This document shows, piece after piece, positions 45,807-53,765 of a stretch of DNA of 64,000 bases. A program made the position numbers and the translations under genes. The notes below the pieces were generated by a model. That model was not told where the DNA came from, ran no database searches, and saw only the letters and a list, made by a program, of their open reading frames with translations. Every line of letters begins with the position of its first letter. The first letter of the stretch is position 1. This stretch comes from a bacterium (lineage in GTDB: Bacteria > Patescibacteria > ABY1 > JACQRZ01): NCBI GenBank assembly GCA_030688365.1, contig JAUYIE010000004.1:6565-70564 (forward strand). Direction: 5' to 3'.

Positions 45807-47155
45807 GGCAATACTTGCAGAGTAAAAATACCATTATTTCCATCTTGAGTTCCTGCAATCAGGAGTGTTTTTTTATCCGACAACATACGAAGCGCTTCAA
45901 CATGGTCAAATGTTGCGATGATATATCGATTGGAGGATGGATTATCACTGTTTTCAAGGGCAATGATATCGTGTCCACGGCTTACAAAAAAAATATACGG
46001 TATAGTTGGTTCAATTGTCACATCGCTGATGCCGTCGCTCTCTCTGGTGATAAGATTTTTTGAAACTGCATTTTTACTTATATAATATCTATTCATTTCA
46101 ATATCATTATTTCCTACATAAGTATTCTCATCATATACCGTGACGTGAGTCATCTTCTCAAGATCTACAATATGAGGTACTGCGTCGTGAGTATCATATA
46201 TAAATGATGACCCATCAGATCCTTTAATAAGTAAATCACTGGCTGATACATCGCCAAATATCGCTTGTTTGACAGGAAGATGCGCACGACTCTGTGCAGG
46301 TGAGTTGCTTTGTCCCGTTGCAATCATATCCACTGAAACTCCGTTGGTATCGCGTGAGAGAAAATATAGATTTGATCCGGAGACAACACAATCAAATACT
46401 TCTCTATCATGGACAACAATTTTTTGAGAAATATCCGGATGCACAATAATCCCCTTACCTCCACAACTGTATAAAATACCGTGATTATCGAATGCCAAAT
46501 GATCAGCAAGAGCGATATCAATGCGTACACTGGGTGCCAAAGGATTATTTACATCATATCGATACCAGGCCACATCATTTTGTACAAATATAAATGCACC
46601 GTCCGGAGAAATTTTTATATTGGCTATTTTTTTCTGTGTTAAATCTAGCGTAGTCAACGTGTCAGTTTTGATGTTCAAAAGTGACAATCCTTGAGATGTT
46701 GAGACAACAAAAGATGATTTATTCAATGGAATCATAGTATCAACTGCGGACACATCAGTAATACGAGAAGGGGAGCTTTGTTTTAATAATACTATGTCGT
46801 TAAAAAATGCGGTCTTACCAACTTGTACCTCAATATCACGTCTAAAATCAAAATAAGAGTCTTTAGATAGGATGACATGATAAACACCAGGTAATACATA
46901 GGTAATACGCTGTGGTGTTTTAAATGGTTTACGAGGTAAAACACTTCGTTGCCAAAAAGAACCAGTTGTTGCAGTACCCAATGAGATACTCGCCCCTGAA
47001 GGATCTGATGATGCATAGATCACACCTGTTTTTTCAAACCATCCAGAGTCTATGTTGAAACGATACCCATTTGCGTACAACAAAAGTCCTATTGCACTAA
47101 TAGCAAATGATAAAGCAAAGATAGAAAAAATGATTCGACGAATCCACAACCGCAT
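45803..47155 (-). CDS. PEGA-domain membrane protein
   Basis: 450 residues. Membrane helix near the N-terminus (about 7-29), PEGA domain (about 43-125; GVIYASSDPSGASISLG and LPGVYHVILSKDSYF), then a long beta-rich region that may be a propeller (repeat WD-like strands: IVHPDISQKI, DLLIKGSDGSS). No catalytic residues seen. It is likely an outer-surface protein; it starts 11 bp before rel on the same strand. Confidence 0.85.
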   Translation of the reverse strand: MRLWIRRIIFSIFALSFAISAIGLLLYANGYRFNIDSGWFEKTGVIYASSDPSGASISLGTATTGSFWQRSVLPRKPFKTPQRITYVLPGVYHVILSKDSYFDFRRDIEVQVGKTAFFNDIVLLKQSSPSRITDVSAVDTMIPLNKSSFVVSTSQGLSLLNIKTDTLTTLDLTQKKIANIKISPDGAFIFVQNDVAWYRYDVNNPLAPSVRIDIALADHLAFDNHGILYSCGGKGIIVHPDISQKIVVHDREVFDCVVSGSNLYFLSRDTNGVSVDMIATGQSNSPAQSRAHLPVKQAIFGDVSASDLLIKGSDGSSFIYDTHDAVPHIVDLEKMTHVTVYDENTYVGNNDIEMNRYYISKNAVSKNLITRESDGISDVTIEPTIPYIFFVSRGHDIIALENSDNPSSNRYIIATFDHVEALRMLSDKKTLLIAGTQDGNNGIFTLQVLP

Positions 47156-47166
47156 AGATAATTGTA

Positions 47167-48600
47167 TTATACCTCTCTTAGTTGTGCGCGTATATGGCTA
47201 CGTGCACAGGTCGTTTTAACAAACGCCAACCAATCTACGTTTGGTTTTTTTCTATTTTTATCAGTAAGGATTTCCACCACATCACCACTTTGAAGCGTGC
47301 TATCTAATGATGCCATAGTGTCATTTATCTTTGCCCCGACACAATGCATACCAACATCCGTGTGAATACGATATGCAAAATCAACTGGTGTAGATTGTTC
47401 AGGTAGATTGATAACGTCTCCTTGGGGAGTAAATACAAAAATACGATCTCCAAATGCATCAAGTTTTAATGAAGACAGATATTCACTATCATTATCTACA
47501 TTTTGAGGTAAGGAAATAATCTCCTCAATCCATTCCGTATCCTTTGTTGGAGTAGTCGCTCGTTTGCCAGACTCGTCATAGTGCCAATGAGCGGCAATAC
47601 CAAATTTTGCTTCCTGATCCATCTCTCTCGTCCGTATTTGGAATTCTACTATTTCTCCGCCTTCACAAAAAATGGTCGTATGCAACCCACGATAGTTATT
47701 TGCCTTTGGCTGTGTTATGTAATCTTTGATGCGTCCCGGAAGTGGTTTCCAGTGTTGATGAATGATACCAAGCACCGCGTAGCAATCAGCAATAGTATCC
47801 ACGATAATCCGCAATGCGACTAAATCATATAATCCAGAAACTTGCGTGCTATTTTTTGTCTGTAACTTTTTGTAAATACTGAAAAGATTTTTGACCCGAC
47901 TGACGATTTGAAAATTTTTAATTCCATTTACATCTAGATCTTCACTCGCTATTTCCTCTATATGGCGCAAGTATTCTTCCTTTTTATCAAGTATTGGCTC
48001 TACTTGTGCGCGCAATGTATCATAACCCTGCGGGTCAACGTATTTAAAAGCTAAGTCCTCTAATTGTGTTTTAATTCTTCCCATACCAAGCCGGTTTGCG
48101 ATGGGAACATAGATTTCCAGTACCTCTTGGGCGATACGATCTCTCTTTTCTACCGGAAGTGCATCCAGTGTCTTGAGATTATCCAACCGATCAGCAAATT
48201 TAATCACAATAATACGAATATCTTTTGCCATCGCGATAAACATTTTGCGTAGATTTTCCGCATATTTTTCAACACCTCTATATTTCATGAGTCCCAATTT
48301 TGAGACACCTTCCACCAACACTGCGACATCCTTACCAAACTGCTTTGATAACTCATCAATCGTAATGGATGTCTCATCAGTAATCTCATGCAAAAGACCC
48401 GCAATAATCGTCGGCGTATCCATTTGCATTGTCGCTAAAGTGTACGAGGTTGCCAAACAGTGTTGAATAAAATCCTCTCCGTTTAAACGCTGGTGTCCTC
48501 TATGTGCATCATCGGCAAATTCGTAGGCAAGCATAAGTAAGTCTTCATCAACATGAGGATTATATTCTTTTATTTTTGCAATGAGATCTGAAAACTGCAT
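47167..48600 (-). CDS. RelA/SpoT family (p)ppGpp synthetase/hydrolase
   Basis: 477 residues from the ATG at 48600. Order: HD-type hydrolase domain (about 22-180), synthetase domain (about 220-330), TGS (about 385-445) and a short tail; the ACT/RRM C-terminal module is missing. Synthetase residues look intact: RVKNLFSIYKKL, DLVALRIIVD, YRGLHTT and VEFQIRT. In the hydrolase domain the expected HD pair of LLHDxxEDT reads LLHEITDET (H-E), so hydrolase activity is uncertain. It has its own promoter, divergent from that of peroxiredoxin. Confidence 0.9.
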   Translation of the reverse strand: MQFSDLIAKIKEYNPHVDEDLLMLAYEFADDAHRGHQRLNGEDFIQHCLATSYTLATMQMDTPTIIAGLLHEITDETSITIDELSKQFGKDVAVLVEGVSKLGLMKYRGVEKYAENLRKMFIAMAKDIRIIVIKFADRLDNLKTLDALPVEKRDRIAQEVLEIYVPIANRLGMGRIKTQLEDLAFKYVDPQGYDTLRAQVEPILDKKEEYLRHIEEIASEDLDVNGIKNFQIVSRVKNLFSIYKKLQTKNSTQVSGLYDLVALRIIVDTIADCYAVLGIIHQHWKPLPGRIKDYITQPKANNYRGLHTTIFCEGGEIVEFQIRTREMDQEAKFGIAAHWHYDESGKRATTPTKDTEWIEEIISLPQNVDNDSEYLSSLKLDAFGDRIFVFTPQGDVINLPEQSTPVDFAYRIHTDVGMHCVGAKINDTMASLDSTLQSGDVVEILTDKNRKKPNVDWLAFVKTTCARSHIRAQLREV

Positions 48601-48625
48601 AAGTATAGTATACCGTGTTTGGTGT

Positions 48626-48654
48626 ATGATAGAGAAAAATTGAATGAAAGTCAA
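48626..48654 (-). promoter_or_regulatory. Promoter of rel
   Basis: TTGACT, 17-nt spacer, TATCAT on the minus strand; a further TATACT box lies closer to the gene near 48606-48611. Confidence 0.55.
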
Positions 48655-48677
48655 TGATCTTCATGTTCATTGTCCTA

Positions 48678-48706
48678 TTGACCATATACATGAAAACCAG
48701 TATTAT
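48678..48706 (+). promoter_or_regulatory. Promoter of the peroxiredoxin gene
   Basis: TTGACC, 17-nt spacer, TATTAT, about 30 nt upstream of the start codon at 48736. Confidence 0.65.
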
Positions 48707-48735
48707 ACAACCACTATAACTCTTAAATTTTTTAT

Positions 48736-49332
48736 ATGGATGACGAAATGGAAATCTTTGATCCATCAGGACCAATGATTGGCATGAATGTGCCTGATCT
48801 GACACTCAATGCCTACCAAGACGGCAAGTTTATGCCGATCAAATTGACAGATTATAAGGGAAAGTGGCTTGTATTGTTTTTTTACCCTGCCAACTTTACG
48901 TTTGTCTGTCCAACTGAACTGGAAGAAATGGCGGATCATTATGAAGAAATCAAAGCGCTGGGCGCAGAAGTCTTAAGCGTAAGCACTGACACCGAGTTTA
49001 GCCACATGGCGTGGCATGATTCTTCACCGGCGATTGGCAAAGTAAATTTTCCAATGGTAGCCGATCCCACCGGTATGTTGTGTCAAGAATTGGGCACCTA
49101 TATCTATGACGAAGGACTTTCTTTACGTGGCACATTTATTTTTGATCCGGAAGGCACACTCAAATCATTTGAAATGAATGACAACAGTATCGGGCGCAGT
49201 GCTACCGAACTCATCCGTAAACTCAAAGCGGCAATCTTTGTGAAAGAGCACCCCGGGCAAGTATGTCCTGCCAGTTGGACACCGGGCGCAAAAACATTGA
49301 CCCCCGGACCTGATTTAGTGGGGAAGATTTAG
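48736..49332 (+). CDS. Peroxiredoxin (AhpC/Prx1 family)
   Basis: 198 residues. Peroxidatic Cys in FTFVCPTELEEM (C57 by count), resolving Cys in GQVCPASW near the C-terminus, so a typical 2-Cys enzyme that reduces peroxides using thioredoxin or AhpF electrons. The catalytic Thr and Arg (PTELEE and RGTFIFDP-associated) are present. Its stop overlaps the last 18 bp of the convergent gene at 49315. SOD lies 0.8 kb to the right, suggesting an oxidative-defence area. Confidence 0.95.
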   Translation: MDDEMEIFDPSGPMIGMNVPDLTLNAYQDGKFMPIKLTDYKGKWLVLFFYPANFTFVCPTELEEMADHYEEIKALGAEVLSVSTDTEFSHMAWHDSSPAIGKVNFPMVADPTGMLCQELGTYIYDEGLSLRGTFIFDPEGTLKSFEMNDNSIGRSATELIRKLKAAIFVKEHPGQVCPASWTPGAKTLTPGPDLVGKI

Positions 49333-50010
49333 TTCCCTATGACGAGGAATGATCTTAAAGACAAGTACCATCGCAAGGAGTATCGCAAACCCGCACATGA
49401 TGGACGCGATCCCGATATGCGCTTGCGTGACTAACACGTATACCACTGCGGTCGGCACCAAAAATGACGCATACCCCGCAATCATCCATTGCATCAAGAT
49501 ACTGTCCCCTGTTTTATGTTTTAAACCAATAAATAATTCAACGATCCCCCAGAACAAGATGCCGAGATAATACAGACCATACGTCCGATTCACAATACCG
49601 TCAGAATGAAACGCGACAAACTTTCCCGCACAGGTGACCGCATTGAGCGCGTCAGGAAGAATAAAAAACGCAATGGAAAATGCGGTAGCGAGCGCATAGG
49701 CAATCCATACGCTCATACGACCGCGAGAGTTTGTCTCCATGCGCACCAGATGCAACCCCAACGGCGGTAACATCGTGATCGCCACATGCCCGACGCGAAG
49801 CCACCACCATATGTCACCCCCCGTGCACATCATGTATTCTGACAGCTGAAAGATGCCAAGACAGAGAAGCACTGCCCCGACTCCGTATACAAAACGATCC
49901 CGCCTGTATCGTGCGAGGATATATACCGCAAAAGCAGTCTCAATAACAAACGTCGCCAGACTGACTGGCGGCGTGAAGCAATTGAGCTTGATGGAATTAT
50001 CGGATTTCAT
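49315..50010 (-). CDS. Seven-span membrane protein of unknown function
   Basis: 231 residues from the ATG at 50010. Seven hydrophobic segments fill most of the chain, with conserved-looking Trp/Gly/His in GGDIWWWLRVGHVAI and a Lys/His-rich tail (KIIPRHREL). The layout resembles the seven-helix sensor module found in front of some histidine kinases, but here no kinase domain follows. It shares a promoter region with sodB and overlaps the peroxiredoxin gene, so a redox or stress role is possible but unproven. Confidence 0.75.
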   Translation of the reverse strand: MKSDNSIKLNCFTPPVSLATFVIETAFAVYILARYRRDRFVYGVGAVLLCLGIFQLSEYMMCTGGDIWWWLRVGHVAITMLPPLGLHLVRMETNSRGRMSVWIAYALATAFSIAFFILPDALNAVTCAGKFVAFHSDGIVNRTYGLYYLGILFWGIVELFIGLKHKTGDSILMQWMIAGYASFLVPTAVVYVLVTQAHIGIASIMCGFAILLAMVLVFKIIPRHRELNLPH

Positions 50011-50018
50011 GTGTATAT

Positions 50019-50069
50019 ATGATACTCCACACCGATACTTTTGCAACTCCGTCCAAGAAAGACTATACT
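50019..50069. promoter_or_regulatory. Symmetric divergent promoters for the seven-span gene and sod
   Basis: The palindrome TTGCAA at 50041-50046 is the shared -35. Plus strand: 17-nt spacer then TATACT (50064-50069) for sod. Minus strand: 16-nt spacer then TATCAT (50019-50024) for the seven-span gene. Confidence 0.65.
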
Positions 50070-50104
50070 ATTCTCACACGAGCTAATTTTCTAAAGACTC
50101 ATAT

Positions 50105-50683
50105 ATGTACGAACCGAAAAACTACGATCATCTGATCGGCACACAAGGGTTTAGCGATGTTATGCTCAAAAACCATTTTACGTTGTATCAAGGGTATGTG
50201 ACCAACTTTAATAAATTGAATGACACGCTCGTCGCCATAGAAAAGGAAGGGCAATTTGGTACACCCATATTCGCCGAGCTCAATCGACGATTCAGCTGGG
50301 AATTTAACGGTATGCGATTACATGAGCTCTATTTCGATAACATGAAAAAAGACGGAGAACCAATGACCGATGGTGAACTGAAGAAAAACATCATTGCAGA
50401 GTGGGAGAGTATGGAAGCCTGGGAAAAAGATTTCAAAGCCATGGGCGCGATGCGTGGTATCGGCTGGGTGATTCTGTATCATGACAAGGAAGCAAAACGG
50501 CTGTTTAATGTCTGGGTAAACGAACACGATGTCGGCCACTTCGCTGGCTGTACTCCCCTTTTGATCATGGACGTCTTTGAACACGCGTTTATGATTGATT
50601 ACGGCCTTAAACGCGCGGATTATATTGCAAGCTTTTGGAACGCGATTGATTGGAGTATCGTGGAAAAGAGGTTTGAGGAGTAA
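50105..50683 (+). CDS. Superoxide dismutase, Fe/Mn family
   Basis: 192 residues. Converts superoxide to peroxide and oxygen. Iron/manganese ligands: His in MLKNHFTLYQGYV, His in RRFSWEFNGMRLHELYF, and Asp and His in LLIMDVFEHAFMIDYG. Several usual SOD residues are changed (for example, the second ligand helix lacks the typical HxxxxW pattern, and DVWEHAYY becomes DVFEHAFM), so metal choice is not predictable by eye. A terminator follows. It is the peroxide-producing partner of the peroxiredoxin 0.8 kb away. Confidence 0.92.
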   Translation: MYEPKNYDHLIGTQGFSDVMLKNHFTLYQGYVTNFNKLNDTLVAIEKEGQFGTPIFAELNRRFSWEFNGMRLHELYFDNMKKDGEPMTDGELKKNIIAEWESMEAWEKDFKAMGAMRGIGWVILYHDKEAKRLFNVWVNEHDVGHFAGCTPLLIMDVFEHAFMIDYGLKRADYIASFWNAIDWSIVEKRFEE

Positions 50684-50700
50684 AGATATCTGGAATAGAA

Positions 50701-50735
50701 AAAAGAGACTCTAATTTTACGAGTCTCTTTTTTTA
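50701..50735 (+). terminator. Terminator of sod
   Basis: AGAGACTC and GAGTCTCT arms around TAATTTTAC, followed by TTTTTT. The upstream A-run also makes it work for the minus-strand hicA remnant. Confidence 0.9.
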
Positions 50736-50744
50736 TATAACTTT

Positions 50745-50984
50745 TTACTCAATATAAAAATGACTTTTTAGCTGTTCTTCTCTGATCCATTTCACGCCTG
50801 TTTTATATATCGCGAGTTGTGTACCCCTATCAAGAGAGCTGTGATTGGGAACAACAAGTGTTTCGGTGTGCCCACGTGTTCTACGCAGTTTGATATGACT
50901 TCCTTTTTAAGAAATGACGACAAAACCAAAAGAAACAAAAATAGCAACAAGCTCTTTTCCTGACATGACCCTCATTTTAGGCAT
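50745..50984 (-). pseudogene. hicA: hicA toxin gene with an internal TAA stop
   Basis: Reading the minus strand from the ATG at 50984 gives MPKMRVMSGKELVAIFVSFG..., then an in-frame TAA at codon 26, then KGSHIKLRRTRGHTETLVVPNHSSLDRGT in the same frame to a TAA at 50745-50747. HicA proteins normally read SQKGSHIKLR at this point, so the stop looks like CAA to TAA. HicA is a small dsRBD-like mRNA interferase. The catalytic His (GSHIK) lies after the stop, so the product would be inactive. It overlaps hicB by 8 bp in the normal hicBA order. A sequencing error is the alternative. Confidence 0.8.
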
Positions 50985-51204
50985 ATTGAGGCTGGATCTC
51001 AAAATTAACCAACACTCCAGGGCGCTGGTCAATGCCATATGCCTCCCTGTCTACTACATCTTCAAAGAAGAGCTCAATTGCCTCTTCAAGATTGTGAATC
51101 ACCTCATCAACAGTTTTTCCTTGTGTAAAAACAGGTATATCAATGCACTCGCCCACATAGGCATCTTCGCCTTTATATATTTTCGCTTGGATGATTTTTT
51201 TCAT
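50977..51204 (-). CDS. hicB: HicB-family antitoxin
   Basis: 75 residues from the ATG at 51204. Signature HicB strand-helix: YKGEDAYVGECIDIPVFTQGKTVDEVIHNLEEAIELFFED. The C-terminus is short, without an added DNA-binding helix-turn-helix or ribbon-helix-helix that I can see. It should bind and neutralise HicA; with HicA interrupted it may be an orphan. An in-frame upstream TTG at 51258 is rejected because it forms a promoter -35 (TTGCAA). Confidence 0.85.
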   Translation of the reverse strand: MKKIIQAKIYKGEDAYVGECIDIPVFTQGKTVDEVIHNLEEAIELFFEDVVDREAYGIDQRPGVLVNFEIQPQYA

Positions 51205-51229
51205 AAAGACTCTGTATTTATCCATGAAT

Positions 51230-51258
51230 ACCATAGCAGATGTCTGGTTAATTTGCAA
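51230..51258 (-). promoter_or_regulatory. Promoter of hicBA
   Basis: TTGCAA, 17-nt spacer, TATGGT on the minus strand, with a predicted start about 20 nt upstream of the hicB ATG. It lies between hicB and the zinc-ribbon gene, partly giving hicBA its own transcription. Confidence 0.45.
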
Positions 51259-51269
51259 CTTCCTCTTTC

Positions 51270-51446
51270 TTAAGACTTGTCTGCTAGCCTATCTTTAATG
51301 AAACCATTTTTCTTCATAAAATTGACGACCGGTTTTGCACATATTTCACACAATTCCTTTCCATTACTAAACCATCCTATGCGGACATATATCACGGCAC
51401 CGTCGGAAATCTCTTTATGACAAATATCACACTGATGTGTCGTCAT
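51270..51446 (-). CDS. Small zinc-ribbon protein
   Basis: 58 residues from the ATG at 51446. Two CxxC pairs (CDICHK at 6-9 and CEICAK at 33-36) form one zinc ribbon. No other motif. It is expressed from a promoter nearly identical to that of vapBC. The gene lies between two toxin-antitoxin loci and may be an accessory part of that cassette, but this is only positional. Confidence 0.65.
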   Translation of the reverse strand: MTTHQCDICHKEISDGAVIYVRIGWFSNGKELCEICAKPVVNFMKKNGFIKDRLADKS

Positions 51447-51474
51447 AGACAAGCATGTTAATGTTTAGAATCCA

Positions 51475-51503
51475 AACGTAGCACACGAAAAAATTGAAGG
51501 CAA
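51475..51503 (-). promoter_or_regulatory. Duplicated promoter copy 1 (zinc-ribbon gene)
   Basis: TTGCCT, 17-nt spacer, TACGTT on the minus strand, with TGTGC just before the -10. The 17-bp stretch TTCTAAACATTAACATG downstream is identical in copy 2 at 52.3 kb, so both the promoter and the leader start are shared. Confidence 0.6.
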
Positions 51504-51533
51504 ATGGAGTTCCGCTGTAGGGAAAAAGGTATG

Positions 51534-51566
51534 AAAAAAGAGGCTTTTTTATGAGCCTCTTTTTTA
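51534..51566. terminator. Terminator of vapBC, probably bidirectional
   Basis: AAAGAGGCT and AGCCTCTTT arms around TTTTTATG, with T-runs on both sides. It is the vapC terminator on the minus strand. Confidence 0.85.
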
Positions 51567-51983
51567 TACATCCTTTGGTTCGACACGTCTTACCTTTAAC
51601 TTTTCAAACTCCTTGTCGTAAGATACCACCACGCCATTCTTGATTTCAAGTACCTGCGCGGCTATCAAAGTGTCAATGAATTTAACTGAATTCCCTTGAT
51701 ACAATTCGAGAGCTTGGAAAAAATCTCCCCCGTCTTTTATGCTCAAATACGACATTGCCACGATACCTCCCAATAATTCAACAACATCTTCTTTTTTGAG
51801 TTTGTAGAAACTCAAACATGTCCACACAAACTCTGCCAATACGAGTTTGGAGGTGGTTGCTCGAAGTGTCCCTTCCTGTATGCGCTCGAATAGTCTTTCA
51901 CAGTCTTTCGCCATCGCTACGTCATCTTTGACGACAAACCGAAGAAAGATATTGGTGTCAAGGAAGTATCTATTTCCTTGCAT
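51564..51983 (-). CDS. vapC: VapC-type PIN-domain toxin
   Basis: 139 residues. PIN nuclease with acidic residues in FLDTNIFLRF (D10), LAEFVW (E48 region) and FIDTLIAA (D102 region), then VVSYDKEF. PIN toxins cut tRNA or mRNA. It overlaps the antitoxin vapB by 14 bp, the usual order. The gene has its own bidirectional terminator. It is intact, unlike hicA. Confidence 0.9.
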   Translation of the reverse strand: MQGNRYFLDTNIFLRFVVKDDVAMAKDCERLFERIQEGTLRATTSKLVLAEFVWTCLSFYKLKKEDVVELLGGIVAMSYLSIKDGGDFFQALELYQGNSVKFIDTLIAAQVLEIKNGVVVSYDKEFEKLKVRRVEPKDV

Positions 51984-52209
51984 ATTTTTTCTCCATACTT
52001 GCCCGTGCTTTGAGCGGATTGGTGCGTTTTTTAGGAGTAATGCGACGACCGGACGAAACGAAGTTATTCAAGGGAATGAGACGCGCTGCCTTGTTCCCTT
52101 TTTCAATCTGCACAGCTACGCGACTATTTTTTCCTAAACGAAGCATATCCCTGATTTCTTTAGGGATCGTAATCTGCCCTTTTTGTGTAACGGTGGTATG
52201 GTAAGGCAT
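51970..52209 (-). CDS. vapB: AbrB/MazE-type antitoxin VapB
   Basis: 79 residues. N-terminal SpoVT-AbrB swapped-hairpin domain (TTVTQKGQITIPKEIRDMLRLGKNSRVAV), with a basic C-terminal tail (PKKRTNPLKARASMEKKYARK). The domain binds DNA and represses its own promoter; the tail should bind VapC. It is the first gene of the pair. Confidence 0.9.
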   Translation of the reverse strand: MPYHTTVTQKGQITIPKEIRDMLRLGKNSRVAVQIEKGNKAARLIPLNNFVSSGRRITPKKRTNPLKARASMEKKYARK

Positions 52210-52311
52210 ATGGGTAAAGTAATACTTACTGTGTATTCCTTACTTATTATGAAACATCCACTTTTGCATGTCAAGCGGATCAATGAGAAACATGTTAATG
52301 TTTAGAACATT

Positions 52312-52340
52312 AACGTAGCACACGAAAAAAACTGAGGCAA
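52312..52340 (-). promoter_or_regulatory. Duplicated promoter copy 2 (vapBC)
   Basis: TTGCCT, 17-nt spacer, TACGTT on the minus strand. The -10 is followed by AATG-TTCTAAACATTAACATG, where CATTAA and TTAATG can pair as a small hairpin. The site sits just after the RT1 stop codon. Confidence 0.6.
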
Positions 52341-52345
52341 ATGTG

Positions 52346-53350
52346 TTACCCTGTCTCATCCAGTAGCCAATGATCGTTGAGTATACTTGTCCTTATTTTG
52401 TGGGTATTCCCATGTGATAACAGTCCGAGATATGACTGAAGCGTCGCTTCGTTAGAATCATGAGACAACTTTTTGAACATTCGCCGTCTTGTTGTCGCCC
52501 GCAGTACATGATGATCGGCAAAGTGCACCCAGCCCAAATAATCTACCCCTGACGCAATGGTACGAATGCTGACTTTATTGGGATGCAATGAAAGCTTGAG
52601 CTTGTCTGATAAAAAATCCTGTATCGGATCAATAGTGCGCTCGAGTATACTTCTATCCTGTGACAACAGAACAAAATCATCGGCATATCGGATATAATGT
52701 GGCACTCGCATATCGTGCTTGATGTATTGGTCAAATAAATTCATGTATATATTGGCAAACAGTTGCGATGTAAGATTCCCCAATGGAAGTCCTTTATCAC
52801 TAGACGATTTAAAACTCCCGATTATTCTTGAAAGCAACCACAATATCTTTCTGTCAGGGATATAATCCTCCAATATACAATATAAAACGGCATGATCTAT
52901 GCTCGCAAAGAATTTTCGTATATCACATTTGAGAACGTAACATGTACGAGTATTGTTCCTGCTTACCTTGCACGAGTAAGATGTAAATCGATCCATTGCG
53001 CTGTGAGTACCTTTGCCCACACGAGCTGAAAATGAATCAGCGATAAACTTTGTTTCAAAAAAAGGATATAATATACGGTGAAGAGCGTGATGTACCACCC
53101 GATCGCGCACCTGCGCCTTGTGGATTTCCCGTGATTTTGGATCATTGATATAAAAACGTGTATACGCGCCATGCATGTACTCACCTGACAATAGCTCCTC
53201 ATGCAACGCATTGATGTTTTCAAACAGATGATCTCGAAACGCGCGGACATCCCACTTGTTCCGTTTCCCACATTCAAACTCGAGCCACGCTTCAATCAAA
53301 TTGTCGTGCGAAATAATATCTTCAAATGTATGTCCCAACAATATTTTCAT
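52346..53350 (-). CDS. Reverse transcriptase of diversity-generating retroelement 1
   Basis: 334 residues. Fingers-palm RT domain: first catalytic Asp D143 in KCDIRKFFAS; motif GLPLGNLTSQ (187-196), typical of the DGR lineage in place of the QG motif of group II introns; catalytic YADD at 222-225; and LHPNKVSIRTIASGVDYLGWVH. The enzyme makes error-prone cDNA from the TR RNA for transfer to the VR. No maturase X domain or endonuclease is attached, so not a group II intron. It lies on the minus strand, with avd, TR and the target to its right. Confidence 0.93.
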   Translation of the reverse strand: MKILLGHTFEDIISHDNLIEAWLEFECGKRNKWDVRAFRDHLFENINALHEELLSGEYMHGAYTRFYINDPKSREIHKAQVRDRVVHHALHRILYPFFETKFIADSFSARVGKGTHSAMDRFTSYSCKVSRNNTRTCYVLKCDIRKFFASIDHAVLYCILEDYIPDRKILWLLSRIIGSFKSSSDKGLPLGNLTSQLFANIYMNLFDQYIKHDMRVPHYIRYADDFVLLSQDRSILERTIDPIQDFLSDKLKLSLHPNKVSIRTIASGVDYLGWVHFADHHVLRATTRRRMFKKLSHDSNEATLQSYLGLLSHGNTHKIRTSILNDHWLLDETG

Positions 53351-53368
53351 AAAAATCCATTAAGGAAT

Positions 53369-53376
53369 CCCCCCCC
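53369..53376. repeat. Poly-C (8) tract between RT1 and avd1
   Basis: Eight consecutive C on the plus strand. With 8 C the upstream ATG at 53330 is out of frame with avd1; 7 or 10 C would join them. A matching tract of 10 C lies in the same place in DGR 2. Confidence 0.85.
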
Positions 53377-53397
53377 AAGGCGTCACAAATTCCTATT

Positions 53398-53754
53398 TTG
53401 CAAAAAGCCGTAGAAACATACAAACTATGGCATTTGTTCTTACAGCAGATGCCTCGTCTTACTCGATTTAGTCTTGGTACAAAAATCGACATATTGTTTA
53501 CCGACACGTTACAGCTCATGCTCTCTGCGAAATACGCACCACGAGAACAAAAGCTGGAATACATACGAACATTGTGCACCAACATAGATGCCATCAAATT
53601 CTTTTTGCAAATCGCGTTTGAGCTCAAGGCATTAAGCGCTAAAAAATATTCCAGTGTGTCCATACCTCTGGAAGAGATCGGAAAAATGGTCGGCGGGTGG
53701 AAAAAACAGCTGGAAAAAGAAAATCCTGCCACAAAAACTTCATGGCAGGAATGA
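53398..53754 (+). CDS. avd: Avd-like four-helix bundle protein of DGR 1
   Basis: 118 residues from a TTG start; avd proteins usually begin shortly before this LQK motif. Helical with conserved segments FSLGTKIDILFTD, IDAIKFFLQIAFELKAL and PLEEIGKMVGGWKKQLEKE, typical of the accessory variability determinant that binds the DGR RT. It is encoded on the opposite strand to RT1 and the TR, and its 3' end lies only 11 bp from the TR. The poly-C tract and the missing in-frame ATG suggest that it is off in this sequence, unless the TTG is used. Confidence 0.85.
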   Translation: MQKAVETYKLWHLFLQQMPRLTRFSLGTKIDILFTDTLQLMLSAKYAPREQKLEYIRTLCTNIDAIKFFLQIAFELKALSAKKYSSVSIPLEEIGKMVGGWKKQLEKENPATKTSWQE

Positions 53755-53765
53755 TACGAGAGAGT

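Noticed and set aside
50745..50984. TAA recoded as sense in hicA
   Set aside because: Other genes in the window end at TAA, and no tRNA evidence for recoding; a point mutation is simpler.
52346..53350. RT1/RT2 as group II introns or retrons
   Set aside because: No maturase X domain, no domain V-like RNA, no msr-msd structure; TR/VR pair and Avd present, and adenine-specific differences fit a DGR.
53322..53732. Long minus-strand frame across avd1
   Set aside because: It is the antisense shadow of avd1; composition lacks any family features, whereas the plus frame matches the Avd family.
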